This document shows positions 10,280 through 20,894 of a stretch of DNA of 64,000 nucleotides, one piece after another. The stretch's first letter is position 1; each line of letters opens with the position of its first letter. The DNA comes from Stenopsyche tienmushanensis (Eukaryota > Arthropoda > Insecta > Trichoptera > Stenopsychidae): the NCBI GenBank assembly GCA_008973525.1, contig WACJ01000530.1, forward strand, positions 2,046,001 to 2,110,000. The letters are read 5' to 3'. The notes under the pieces were generated by a model. That model made no database searches. It was not told the DNA's origin and saw only the letters and a program-made list of their open reading frames with translations. The translations under genes and the position numbers were made by a program.

Positions 10280-11608
10280 AAATATATATTGTATAGGGTA
10301 GTTTTCCTAGAGGTAAGGCTTCTAAGTGGAAATCGTAGAAAGCCCCGGAGATGCATTTTCCCCCAAAACTTTTACAAAAAACCCTAGATGTCCTAAATTT
10401 ATAGGGAATGGCCACAAGCTTTGCGTGTCCAACCGGTCCGAATTTCAGACCACTGATACTGACGTCTCAGGCGGTGCCTATCTGAGAGGAATAATTGTGA
10501 GAGGTGGCATTTGATGGCAACAAGTCGCATTTGGACAATGTTTTAACAAGTTTTACGCATAGATGCGTAACCCGCTAAGGCTGTTCATATTAGTACACTT
10601 TTGAGCAGTCGCATGGCACGTCCTCTGGAAATTGACACGTGTCAATTAAATTTCAAGTAATTATGACGACCGCAGCGATCAATCACAATTCAGATCGCGT
10701 GTCATAAGAGAATTGTTAAAGCACACACGGCGTCGAAAAAAATACTTCATATCGAGTCTTCCAGCTGTCTTACGCACATTACATTTGTATCAATAACACA
10801 ATGAGCCGAGAACGCAACCATTCAATTCGTCCATCAAGTCGAGCAAATGCATCAAGTCTGACAAGAGCTCTGTTTACCCGTCCGACTGTGACGAATTAAA
10901 ATCACAATCGCCATTCCGCGACTGCTAAGCAAACCTAAAACAGATGATGGAAAATTATAAGCGGCCACTCGAACAAATTATGTGCTCAGAATGTCAATAT
11001 GCGAGTTGGACGATGAGCTGGTAGCCGAAGAACACAAAGAACCGCCTCGACAGACGATCAGTCGCCTTTTTTCAAATGAAATTTATTTGATCGTCGAAAA
11101 TTCATTGCGTTTGGCAAGAGATAATTTAGATTTAGAAAACATATCTGTGATCCAATCACGACCTTACCAGATTCTTACAGCCATTCGCTGTTCGAAACTA
11201 TGAACGTCTTGTCTGCTTGGGTATGAAAAGATGACCCATAATGCAGACGTGTCCACCAACGCGTTAAAATACAAATACATTTTGTCTGGATCATTTTATT
11301 CGTTTATGGGTAGACAATATTGATTGATCATTAGACGACAACATATCAATAATTATTTTCCTAGTGTGCTCAATCAAAAATAATATATTACAGACAATAT
11401 ACAACTAAACTATTAGTCAAACAGTGTGCAACACAACTGTGAAAATAATATTCAAACACTTACATTTTTAACCTTTAGCGAACGAATGCATTTACTTTTA
11501 TATACATTTGTATTTGTTTTGGATCATAAATATTATTCCGCGTCCATGAGCTTGACAGGAGGCTCGAAATATATCGAAATATAACATAGCAATTTTTCAA
11601 CGATCATA
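10280..11608. other. Single-copy stretch with one candidate small ORF
   Basis: No repeats are shared with other parts of the window. The region 10520-10990 is complex and mixed in composition. The only frame worth noting is 10991-11203, listed separately. Confidence 0.4.
10991..11203 (+). CDS. Hypothetical small ORF, unrecognised
   Basis: An ATG at 10991 opens a 70-codon frame ending with TGA at 11201-11203. The product is charge-rich, begins Met-Ser-Ile-Cys-Glu-Leu-Asp-Asp, has an acidic N-terminal third and Leu/Arg/Asn-rich middle, and shows no signal peptide or membrane segment. Composition is more protein-like than most frames here, and it lies in single-copy DNA. No family is recognised, there is no visible splice context, and a chance frame is quite possible. 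Confidence 0.15.
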   Translation: MSICELDDELVAEEHKEPPRQTISRLFSNEIYLIVENSLRLARDNLDLENISVIQSRPYQILTAIRCSKL

Positions 11609-11976
11609 TTTCAATATTAACGCTTGAAGTTTGTTAGATTATAACTACCATATCATTAAAGCAATATACATCAAATTTATTATAAATTATTTATTTATAT
11701 ATGGCAAATTGCTATGAAAGATTATAGCGTTGAATAATGAGTGTAATTTTAGTTATTTACAAAAATACATCAACAATGGGCGCTACACATCTTGCAGACA
11801 GCGCTACAATTTTACCGAATACGTGCCATCAAACAAAATCGCAGCAGATATTTGAATAAAATTTTATTTTATATTTAATGCCATAAAATATTCTTTTAAA
11901 TAAAATAAAAATTTATTAAATATCTTAGATAAAACTTGTTTTATTTGCATTTAAAAGTCGAGCGTTTGTATTGAAA
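11609..11976. mobile_element. MITE family F, copy 1
   Basis: 368 bp with inverted ends: TTTCAATATTAACGCTTG at 11609 and GAGCGTTTGTATTGAAA at 11960-11976. The interior shares ATGGCAAATTGCTATG, TTGAATAA, TTAATGCCATAA, TTTATTAAATATCTTA and ACTTGTTTTATT with the copy at 48003-48371, and its right half with 54830-54993. The ends are flanked by TA on each side, a possible TA target duplication. It is non-coding. Confidence 0.7.
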
Positions 11977-11984
11977 TATCATCA

Positions 11985-12925
11985 ATATTGCTTTTATTTC
12001 ATTCATTTTTTACGCTTGAATGTGTTTTTATGTTATCATATTGCAAATTTATTTTTAAAAATATCACTATACTAACCCAACGATGCTCGCTTGCATTTCA
12101 TCAGCTGCCATTGGATGTAGATGGTGCTTTTTGCGACGTTTTAAATGTTTGATTAGCACTACAATTTGTGAATGTTTCGTCGATATCAATTGTATTATTA
12201 TAAGAATAATGAATCAAACAATACAAGCAGAGGGAAGCTACAATTATGCTCTTCTCCGAAGAAGATGAAAATTTAAACACCGTAACATCTGTACAAATAT
12301 GCTTTAATTTTGTGTTTTATTACAGTCAATCAATAATATCAGTATGAAGATGACACTATGATTTATGTCCAGAATAGGTATTTGTATTTAGGTATACATT
12401 GTATTAGAATTTCGTCAGCAATGCGATGATGCGCATTTTGGCGTGGTCTTAAATCATTTTCGGCATAATGAAAGCCATAATTGCATTGTTCGCAAATATT
12501 TTTTGTGACCATGACTTCGGACGAAATTTTTGTCCCACACGAAGCCCACAATGAGGATGAGTCGATATATGGGAGCTATATTGTGTGTAAAACAATCCCA
12601 TAGGACACGCGGACATAGAGTATAACCTTGTTGCAAAATGGGTGCCCGAAAGCTCCAGGTAGAAATCTGTTGTCCAAACGAACGATCGAGTAACCTTTGA
12701 TAACAATCGAAGAAGATTGATGGCTTTTGGACGCGGCGCGGTACAATGGAGCTGACAACTCAAGGTTCGCGATCACCTCCGACTTAATGTGCCACACAAA
12801 ACCCAACAAAAGTTGCTGAAAATTACTATTTTGCCACTCTCAAAGTAGAGCACCTATATCGTCAATCCAAGAATTGATCGCCCGAAGGTGGATCATAGTC
12901 GCGGATGGCTCAGATCCTATCAAAA
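11985..12925. other. Single-copy stretch, no gene recognised
   Basis: Several overlapping minus-strand frames between 12363 and 12809 occur in different phases and include non-ATG starts. None resembles a known protein. It may belong to a longer decayed element whose right part is family J (next entry). Confidence 0.35.
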
Positions 12926-13095
12926 TCCATCCGAGCAAACACACTCTTCAAACGCAAAAGACATGTAGTCCAGATGTGATCGGAAACTTACTAGAATTTA
13001 CACACGTGTCAAGGAGAATCATTCAAATCGACAAAGTTTTCCATCACCTGCGCTACAAGCAAACAAGAACATTCGTCAAAACACTATAAAAACAC
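12925..13095 (+). repeat. Family J repeat, copy 1
   Basis: Aligns with 49330-49455: AGCAAAC, CGCAAAGACATGT-like, AATTTACACACGTGTCAA, AATCATTCAAAT, TTTTCCATCACCTGCG and GAGCAAAC-like segments occur in the same order and strand. About 120-150 bp are clearly related. Its class is unknown; it may be the 3' end of a longer decayed transposon or ancient duplication. Confidence 0.55.
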
Positions 13096-13099
13096 GTCA

Positions 13100-13865
13100 A
13101 ACACTTCTAAAAATAGCATCAGTAGAAGGAAAAAGTTCTGTTCCGACAATTTAAATTAGTACTCTTTGAGACCTTCGAACGAAAAGGTTGGCATCAACAG
13201 CTGACGAGCCATGGCCTGAGCAATTTTCCCGGTATTTAAAGCTTATTTTACTCATCGACTGAAATTTTCCACCCCCAATCGTTCACATTGATCATTGATC
13301 ATCATCTGGATCCATTAAAAGTACATAATTGCGTCATAATAGACATTAACAGCGAAACTATTGAGGAAGGTTTGAACGAAAATGTTTGCTTAGGTCAGGT
13401 GTATAATATGACAAGCGACACGATAAGTGCTTAAACACAAAGCTGGAGTGGAACACAAACGCATTTTACAATGTTTGTCTAATAAATTCTATAATTGTCC
13501 TATTATACAAATGATGACTTAATTCGAAACACACAGCAAAGTCGCTCAAAAAGGAAGACACCTAAATCAATAGAGCAACGAATTACACCTAGACACACAA
13601 GGGTCAATATCAAGGTATTATCGAAGGTACAAATATACATGTTTATATCATTATGTCATTTATTTGAGTTTGAGACCCCCTGGATTCAGTTTTTTCGATA
13701 TGCGCGGTTTCTTAATGCATTACCCGATGTATATGGTCTGATAAATTAGTCTGCAAGAACGACATTAATACTGAAGATAATCAAGAATTACTGCTGAATA
13801 AGGGCATTGATAATGTAAATTTTGGCCATATTTTCAAGTTCGATAATAAAATGTTAAGATATTAA
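13100..13865. other. Single-copy stretch, no gene recognised
   Basis: An 84-codon frame at 13495-13749 starts at a non-ATG codon and is not convincing. No repeats were noticed. Confidence 0.35.
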
Positions 13866-13867
13866 AA

Positions 13868-14195
13868 AAAACGCGTCCTGGTTGACACGATTTTAATCCT
13901 TTTTATCATCCAAAATAAAAAAAATTAAAATGATTCTTATTAAGAAAAGATGTCGCTATAGTCCCAACCACAAATATAAACAAAATAAATATTTTAAAAA
14001 TGATGGCGAGCATTTAAAAAAAGTTTTATTTTTTCACAGTATTAATTTTTTATAAATACTTAAAAACAAAATTTTGATATAAATATGGTAGGAACAATAG
14101 ACGATTATATATTAAAGATTTATATTAAATTTGAAGTAAATCGATCGATTGAAATTAGAGATATCATGTCAACCGTGTTGAAAAATGTAATTTCA
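13868..14195 (-). repeat. Family E repeat, copy 2
   Basis: Begins CGCGTCCTGGTTGACACGAT and contains GATGTCGCTATAGTCC, ATGGCGAGCATTT, a TTTTTCACAGT block, TATGGTAGGAACAATAG and ends ATATCATGTCAACCGTGTTG. The two ends form the imperfect inverted pair GGTTGACACGAT / ATCATGTCAACC. Confidence 0.75.
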
Positions 14196-14289
14196 TTTAG
14201 TTTTAAGCTCCGAATATACACATGGGTCTCATATAATACAGTTTTACACAGCGAGGGATTTTGATATAACACGGATATGAATTAAAGTT

Positions 14290-14420
14290 TTTTTTTAAAT
14301 AAATATGTTAATGTACACAGGAGGCGGCAGCGAAACTTCCTTATTCGAAATATGTACCATGAAGCTAAAATTATTTTGAAAAAAATTAAATAATACTCAT
14401 TTAAAAGGGCAAAATTTAAC
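14290..14420 (-). repeat. Family H repeat, copy 2
   Basis: GGCGGCAGCGAAACTTCCTT followed by ATTCGAAATATGTACC is the reverse complement of the family H core. The minus-strand frame across it (14282-14530) ends with the Ile-Arg-Lys-Phe-Arg-Cys-Arg pattern seen in the 32.7-kb copy. Confidence 0.6.
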
Positions 14421-14594
14421 GTTTTCTGTGATGTAAATTTAATAATGATCATATAATGGATGTTCGCCTTGTTATCGCTTAAACATAATAAAGACAACAA
14501 TATTTTCGATCGATTGTAAAATTTAAACAACCCACCCGATCAATCTTCTTCAGACGACTTCTTTTCAAAATGATAGTTTGTAATCGTTCTGTAG

Positions 14595-14690
14595 ACATGT
14601 TCAGGTATGGCATCCGATCGCGAGGCGCTCATTCGTCATAACAGCGGTCCGAAAAGCGGACCGATTGAACGTATAAACCTTATCGAATTT
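14595..14690 (+). repeat. Family B repeat, copy 3
   Basis: ATGTTCAGGTATGGCATCCG, ATCGCGAGGCGCTCATTCG and GGTCCGAAAAGCGGACCG, followed by ATTGAACGTATAAACCTTA. This is the fullest plus-strand copy, with the hairpin stem intact. Confidence 0.7.
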
Positions 14691-14734
14691 GTAAAATACT
14701 TTACAATAATATAATTTGCTCGATTTTAAGTGTA

Positions 14735-14845
14735 TTTCGAATGTATTGTATATGTTTACTAGAAAAAATGATCGAATCGGACAAGCAAATATAGCATCTA
14801 AGATTTTGATGATTTTAAATTAGCTCACTACTCAAAGGGTTAATA
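14735..14845 (+). repeat. Family C end fragment
   Basis: GGACAAGCAAATATAGCATC, TAAGATTTTGATGATTTTA, AATTAGCTCACTA and AAAGGGTTAA match the end of family C at 55.79-55.84 kb and at 62.28-62.34 kb (minus). Confidence 0.65.
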
Positions 14846-14849
14846 TTGT

Positions 14850-16310
14850 GCCCGCAAGTCGTGTTCTTGGTCGAAAATCGATTATTTTATGAGTGAACAA
14901 CTTTAGAAAAATCGATGATATGCAGAAAAACAACCTGGAAGTTCAAAAACCGTCTGAAAATATTAAGTTTTTGATGAAAACGCTCAAACATTCGATTCTG
15001 TTGAAGGTTTAATTTTTTCGTTTTTGTCGTTTTATTCGATTGTAAACGATAAATGTGTGATTTTTTGTATTATTGTTTATGAAATCGTCGTTTTTGGATG
15101 ATCTTTCGAGCGTTTGTTCGTCGTCGGCGTGGATCATCGACTGTGAATCGACGTCCGAAGTGTTAATTCGTCTTCTCCGGCCGTCCGGCGTACGTTTCAA
15201 TCGCGGATCGAAACTGCATTTGGAGGAGACCATCCGGTATTTTATTGGCTCGTTCGTTTTAAAATAGAAATAAAAGCCATTCGGAATTACGTATAAGAGA
15301 AAACACATTGTGATAAAACATGTTTTAACGATCCTCCCAATAAATTGCGTCTAAAATATGACGACGCGTCCATAAACACATCACAAACAGGTCCGCGCGA
15401 AAAATAAAATAATAAATAACCGACGTGGAACAATCGGAGGATTTTCCGGTTGGATCATGGATCTTGTAGTTGTTCGTCATGGGTGTAGAAGTTGGAGTAG
15501 GTAGCCGCGGAATGATTGATTGATGTGGGCGAGTCGGGTCGATTTGCATACGACATTATTAGCAAACGGACTAGGTTGTCAATGTTTACGATAATTGCCT
15601 GTATAACCTCCGAATAACCTGGCCAATGAATATGAACGATGTGCAGTGAATTATTGGAATTGGCAGAGGGAACAAAAAACGACGTTACACATCAATAAAC
15701 GATCCCGGACGAGTATAAGCCGCGCCGAATAAAAACGACATCAAAGCTTAATGAACGCGAAATGGAAATGGAGGCTGTGATTAGTAACGCCGGGAACAAA
15801 TATTAAATAAAAAATGTTAATGGCATGCTTAAAATTAATTGACTCAATTGCCTACCGTTTGCATATTCAGCTCTTCTCTCCTAATATGCATAATAAATAA
15901 CGTTAATAACACCGTATTCATTATATCTGTTCGATCATCGGATCCGGGAACGAAGGCGCCACCGTTTGTGGAAAGACAGAATAAAGTACCGCTCATTATT
16001 TAAATATAGACATTCGGCTCATATTATAAACAACCCAATTGTATTGATTAGCCATAATTAGCTAATTGATATTTTGAAGAATCATCTGAATGACGGCCAT
16101 TCAAAAATTTGCATCTAAAAGACTTTTACAGCTGAAAGCTGTCATCGACATAAATAATCGCGACGTATACGACAGCGCTTAAAACATATTATTCATAACA
16201 TATTATTCTCAATCTTAAAGTGCCAAACCTGTTATTTGATGCAGGCAATCGTGCCATAGTGCCAAAAATACGTGCCGTTTTTACAATAACAAGGGACGTA
16301 TGTTTTCTAA
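14850..16310. other. Single-copy stretch, no gene recognised
   Basis: Fairly complex sequence, especially 15420-16260, without shared repeats. Overlapping frames at 15009-15308 (minus, 99 codons, starts ATG, Lys/Arg/Asn rich) and 15073-15267 (plus, 64 codons) cannot both be real and neither is recognised. The stretch may be a non-coding conserved region, which cannot be tested without comparison. Confidence 0.35.
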
Positions 16311-16315
16311 TGATT

Positions 16316-16600
16316 CCCGATTTTCCGACAAATTATTTATTTCCGTCGCTGCAGATGAATATTTATATACTATAATACTTTGACGTGATTCGTAATTATA
16401 TTACGGAGGAATACAAAAATTTTGAACCCCGTATCTATTATATTTCATATCGATATTCTCATTATTAGAGTCGAGGTGTAGTAAATACATCACCGGTGGG
16501 GAAAGGTTAAAATAACAATTTGAAAAACATATATGTACTTATATATATATATGTATACATAGATTAGACAGCTACTGCCCCTAGGTGTCGCCTAAGCTCG
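16316..16600 (-). repeat. Family A repeat, copy 3
   Basis: Landmarks CCCGATTTTCCGACAAATTA, TTATATTACGGAGGAATACA, TTTCATATCGATATTC, ACATCACCGGTGGGGAAAGG, AGATTAGACAGCTACTG and GTGTCGCCTAAGCTCGCCAA. An expanded TA tract lies at 16540-16560. Confidence 0.8.
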
Positions 16601-17059
16601 CCAATTATAATCATATTTGCAGCGAGTGTGGGTGGTATTTAAAAAGCCTAAAAAAAAATCTTGTTTTTTTATTTCGTTTTTCGAAAGGACATATCTCTAA
16701 GGAAGTCGTCCATAATTTTGGTGAATAAATTCGGATTATTTCGATGTTTTACAGCCAATTCGCGTAATGCGCTCGAAACAATCACTCCATCTAGATTGCA
16801 CCCCAGCCGCTCTGAGACCTGTATCTGCTTTTGTTTGTAGGCCAGAGGTTCCTATTGGAGATCTTTCTTATCTTTGTTTTAGTAAGAAACAAATTAAGTT
16901 AAAAAAATGTTAATATAGATTTTAAAAAAGGCGAATAAGCAAGTGGAAAGTAAGTGCCAAAAAAGTAATGAACTCTGTATGAAGTGCTTCGAAAACTGAA
17001 CAACTTGCTAAAAAATTATTTAAAAAAGATCTAATTATTATGGCTTAGCTATCCGCCTA

Positions 17060-17415
17060 CATCTTGATTCAATAAAAAATGAAGAAATGCTATTTGGGCC
17101 ACATACTATCACTAAATTTCGACTGATGAAGCCCTTCAGCATTCATACTGGCCGGTAGGAAGTAGATTCTTGGTGTGAATTGCAAAAACATGCAACTACA
17201 AGATTGTTATATTTGTACAAAAAACCTCCCTTTCTTACCGAGAATGTTCAGCAAATCTTAAGAGCCATTTATGAAGAATTTACGTCTGATAATTTATTGT
17301 AAAAATACCTTAGCTCGTTTTTACGAGTGCGTATGGTAACTGGTACCGAAATATATTTTTATTGCAAAAAAATACTAGAAATCGCAACATATATTGCAGC
17401 CTAACTAAGAATGTA
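17060..17415 (+). pseudogene. Mutator-like transposase fragment (degenerate)
   Basis: From 17162 one frame reads Val-Asp-Ser-Trp-Cys-Glu, then a Lys/Pro-rich linker, Val-Gln-Gln-Ile-Leu, Ile-Tyr-Glu-Glu-Phe-Thr-Ser-Asp-Asn-Leu-Leu, a stop at 17300, and later Leu-Glu-Ile-Ala-Thr-Tyr-Ile-Ala-Ala. From memory of the family, this order (SWC, then PI/Y..L...LL, then an EIATY-type motif) resembles the central part of insect Mutator-like transposases. The usual Thr-Gln-Asn-x-Asn-Glu block expected between them is not preserved. In-frame stops and shifts make it non-functional. The right terminus at 18132-18147 supports a DNA transposon. Family assignment is tentative. Confidence 0.4.
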
Positions 17416-18147
17416 TACGCCTTGCCAACTGCTAAGGTTCCGAATCTTCTAAATAAGCTAAAACAGTTCATAGATACGTCAAATCGGCCAAAAAAAGAAG
17501 AGATTGAGATAGCTGAAGATTTTTTTATGAAGCTGAAATCGCTGATTAGTAGTATATTTCCCTTTTTAACAATTTTGTGGTACTTAAAACTTTAAATGTG
17601 TTTTTCTCGAAACGACATTTTTGTTGTGGTGTGGAAAGAATTTTGAAAAACCAAGTCGCCAATCAGTCTGAAATTTTACAAGCTTATTTAAAATATACAT
17701 GGCTATGGCAGTTCACAAAACCAGGTCAAAATGTTTATTTTATCTTATATTTTATATTAAAAATATCTCTAAAAAAAGCGTTTTTTTATAAACATTTTTT
17801 CAAACCAGCGCCATTTTGTTACTTTTATACAAAAACTATTCATTAACGATAATACAATAGCGACATGCTTGCAAATTAAGAATCTTTTTGATTTTTGGTT
17901 TCAAGTAAGCCTGAATGAAAAATTTTTTCCACATCATGGACTTGCATCTTTTTTGTCATGTCATTTTGATGCTGTAAAAACGATATGATATATATTTTTT
18001 AAAATTATGAATTTTTTTTTTTAGTATTATATAAGAGTGTCATAATAAATCCCAAAAATATTAATTTTATTATATGGTGTATTTACTGAGAAAAAAATTG
18101 TTAAAAATTGCTTGCAATTTTTTGGCTCGTCAAAGTGAGATGACCCC
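17415..18147 (+). mobile_element. Right part of Mutator-like element with terminal repeat
   Basis: Continues from the transposase fragment. A CTTAAAACTTTAAATG segment leads into GTTTTTCTCGAAACGACATT, the family E signature, then CGCCATTTTGTTACTTT. The element appears to end with AAAGTGAGATGACCCC at 18132-18147. This differs at only two positions from the right terminal repeat of the intact TIR element at 46853-46868 (AAAGTGAGAAGACGCC). No left terminal repeat is seen; the left side seems to be truncated near 16.6 kb, next to family A. Confidence 0.5.
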
Positions 18148-18149
18148 TT

Positions 18150-19515
18150 AAAATACAACATCGATTGGATTTGTTGATGTTTGTATTTAATTGAGGATCG
18201 TGCCTTAAAACGTTTCGACTACAATGGTTTTTTCTACGTTGAAAAGAGTCAACGTATACAACGTAATAACGGTCATAAAACGAAATAAAGACTGTTCGAC
18301 AACCTTTTTTCGATTTTATGTTTTACGGCGCGATAACTTTTATTGTCATTTATACTACCGATTATTACTGTTGGAAAATATCGACAATATGCCCTGTCGT
18401 GCTCTCGATAACATCTCTTTGATTTTACAACGTCGTTGATGAAATGCTTTATTGAATGCGATTAATTGAGTTTTAGAAAGTTTTTTGTGTGTAAGTTTTT
18501 GCCTTCGATCCATAACGAAATGATGTCGTTGAAGGGCTCATTTGGGTCTTTGTTTCATCCGGAATTCGGTCACAGCAACCTGACGCGATTGCCAACTTTT
18601 TACGCCAACAACACAATGCACTATTGTGCTTTCATCAGCGAAGATTAACCAAATGAAAGAACGCCATCAGGCTGTCACCAAAACATCCGAAAAACGCTCC
18701 GAATCAAAAAAGGCGATGAAAAAGGCAGTTGCTGGAAACAAAAAGGACAAAGAGCATATCGGTCCATCTCACAGGCAATCGTTCAATTAAATCTCACGGA
18801 TCATGACAATCGCCAGAGCATAATTCCGATACAGGCATTGATCGATACAATGAAATTAAAAAAAAGTACACGCATTCCCATCGGCATTGCGAGGGCATTC
18901 GAAGAATCGTAGAGCCTTGATGGCCGTAATGACCGCGGCTGGTCTTCATCATCGCAGGGTTCATCCGATCACTGTCTCTCTTTCGGGTCATTTAATAGAT
19001 GTGTTTGTAATTTGATGTGTACACATCCTGACAGCGCTTCGATTGTACCTTGTGCGATTTTCCGATGGCTAATTACAAACAAAAAATCATACAAATCAGC
19101 CGAGACAATATCCTTATTATGGATACGATTGATTAAATGAAGCGCTTAATAATCGACACGACACTGTGAGACGATATTGCGTCGAGCACGCGACGTAAAA
19201 CGAATCATTTCCACCTCATTACGTCTCAATTTCTGGTCATTTATACATGACATATGAGATAAGTCCAACAGTCACACAGTGTACATTAATTTTGAAGTTT
19301 TCAATGGTTCAGTCGCATTTGGATGGCTTCCAATACAAGTCATAAATGTTGGGTTCATCCTGAAAATCGCTTATCTTTGCTAAACGTATCATCTTTAAAA
19401 CAATAATTTGATATCGCTTTTAACTTTAAACACTGTCAAAAGTCTTTACAGTACAGTACATCAAGGCTGAAATATAAATTTTGATAGTATTTAGGAAAAC
19501 TTCAACGAGCCATTA
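18150..19515. other. Single-copy stretch, no gene recognised
   Basis: No shared repeats. Frames at 18224-18439 and 18466-18648 are short and unrecognised, the former ATG-initiated. Sequence 18700-19260 is complex. Confidence 0.35.
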
Positions 19516-19519
19516 ACCG

Positions 19520-19695
19520 GTATGGTAGGATGATCGCGTATTTGCGAGTGAATTCCAGTAATTCAGAAAGAGCACTCTTGTACGCTGAGCTAGGAGAGAG
19601 ACAGAGACGGAGAGCTTCCTGCATACATCACACGATTATATAACTCATTCATCGCTGTGTCCACGTCCAGATATGCGCGTCTCCGAAGTCTGAGT
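19520..19695 (+). repeat. Family C repeat, partial
   Basis: AATTCAGAAAGAGCACTCTT, GTACGCTGAGCTAGGAGAGA and GACAGAGACGGAGAGCTTCC match family C copies at 38.93, 54.55 and (minus) 62.5 kb. The 3' part of the unit is missing. Confidence 0.7.
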
Positions 19696-19739
19696 CAAAT
19701 GATTAAGGTATTATCACAAAAATTTAAATCTTTAAATCG

Positions 19740-19865
19740 GTATTTATAACATCATCTGAATTTGAATACAAACTTTTTAACAAGAATCCAGGATCTAACC
19801 CACTATATCAACACTTGGGCGCATCAATAAACTTCTCCAGAAAAGATCCAGATTTATAAGTCTTA
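19740..19865 (+). repeat. Diverged relative of the 33/36-kb 'exon 2' segment
   Basis: CTGAATTTGAATACAAACTT followed by TTTAACAAGAATCCAGGATC aligns with ATGGATTTGAACCCGATTTT...GAGGATCCAGGA at 36.0 kb. In the frame used there, this copy reads Leu-Asn-Leu-Asn-Thr-Asn-Phe-Leu-Thr-Arg-Ile-Gln before a stop 12 codons later, but an upstream stop is close by. This is a third, older member of that repeat, too diverged to judge coding status. Confidence 0.4.
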
Positions 19866-19924
19866 TATGAAAATCAGCAATTGAATTTGTTAGGGAATAA
19901 ATTTATTTAAAAACCAGGGTTCTA

Positions 19925-20010
19925 TAACTAATAATAAAAATGTGGCCGCCAGACACACCTCCTGTGGATTTGAACCCATGACAGATCAAAAACTGGAATT
20001 GAACCGATTC
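19925..20010 (-). repeat. tRNA-derived SINE-like fragment
   Basis: The minus strand reads GGGTTCAAATCC (B-box-like) followed by ACAGGAGGTGTGTCTGGCGG, matching the fragment at 6615-6705 with substitutions. Confidence 0.5.
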
Positions 20011-20045
20011 TAGTATATCGGTTTTATCGGTTCGATATCGGTTCG

Positions 20046-20535
20046 GATCCCGGGATTGAAATTTTTATATAACAGAAATCATACACCTCATCGGCACAAT
20101 GAAGGCTACCAAGTCGAGACATTCCCGCCGAAATCTGGACGCTTGGAAACAGTGGCGTAACTAATAATTGGCGAGCTTAAGCGACGCCTAGAGGCTGTAA
20201 CTGTCTAATCTATGTATACATATATACAGTACATATATGTTTTTTGAATTGTTAGATTAAAACTTTCCTACCGGTGATGTAATTACTACACCTCAACTCT
20301 AATAATGGGAATATCGATATGAAATATAATAGATACAGGCTTCAGAATTTTTGTGCTCCTCCGTAATATAATTACGAATCACATCAAAGCATTATAGTAT
20401 ATAAGTATTCATATGGACGGACGAAAATAAATAATTTGTCGGGAAATCGGGAATTTTGAGCGAGTTTTAGTCCGCGTCTCAGCATAAAGGAATTTTATCA
20501 GTCACATTGATGGTGTTATATGAAAATGGGGGTTC
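20046..20535 (+). repeat. Family A repeat, copy 4 (long)
   Basis: The longest copy with copy 1: CCCGGGATTGAAATTTTTAT, GAAATCTGGACGCTTGG, TAATTGGCGAGCTTAAGCGA, ACTGTCTAATCTATG, TACCGGTGATGTAATT, GGGAATATCGATATG, GTATATAAGTATTCATATGG, AATCGGGAATTTTGAGCGAG and AAAGGAATTTTATCAGTCAC. The extended match to 780-1345 defines a unit of about 490 bp. Confidence 0.8.
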
Positions 20536-20719
20536 ATGCGGTCTTGCAGCATTTAAATATCTGATGAAGATACCTCCAAAACAGCGCTCTGAATTGTGGA
20601 CCCATTGATGTATAATATATACTTTTTATATTCTGTTAAATAACTTGTTAAATCGTATTTAAGTGGTGAAATTACGCGACGGGACAGCGACGGTATGTTT
20701 GGTGAACGCAGCGACGAAT

Positions 20720-20890
20720 GAGTTAAACGCGTTTTTCTCGAAACTACATTTTTTTAACGCGGTTGACATAATATCCAATTGTTCCTACCAGATTTATATC
20801 AAAATTTTATTTTTAACTATTTAAAAAAAATAAAACAATAAAAAAATGAGGCCAAAAAATGCCAGGTTTTTTTAAACAGTGCAAAAATTA
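20720..20890 (+). repeat. Family E repeat, 5' fragment
   Basis: GTTAAACGCGTTTTTCTCGA, AACTACATTTTTTTAACGCG, GTTGACATAATATCC and TGTTCCTACCAGATTTATAT. It ends near TTTTTAAACAGTGC. The right half is missing. Confidence 0.7.
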
Positions 20891-20894
20891 CCTT

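Noticed and set aside
16540..16562. TATATATATATATG tract as a promoter
   Set aside because: It is an expanded TA run within a family A copy; other copies lack it.
17577..17846. 89-codon frame as a separate gene
   Set aside because: Its DNA is the family E/Mutator-like subterminal region; the frame is long only because the region is T-rich.
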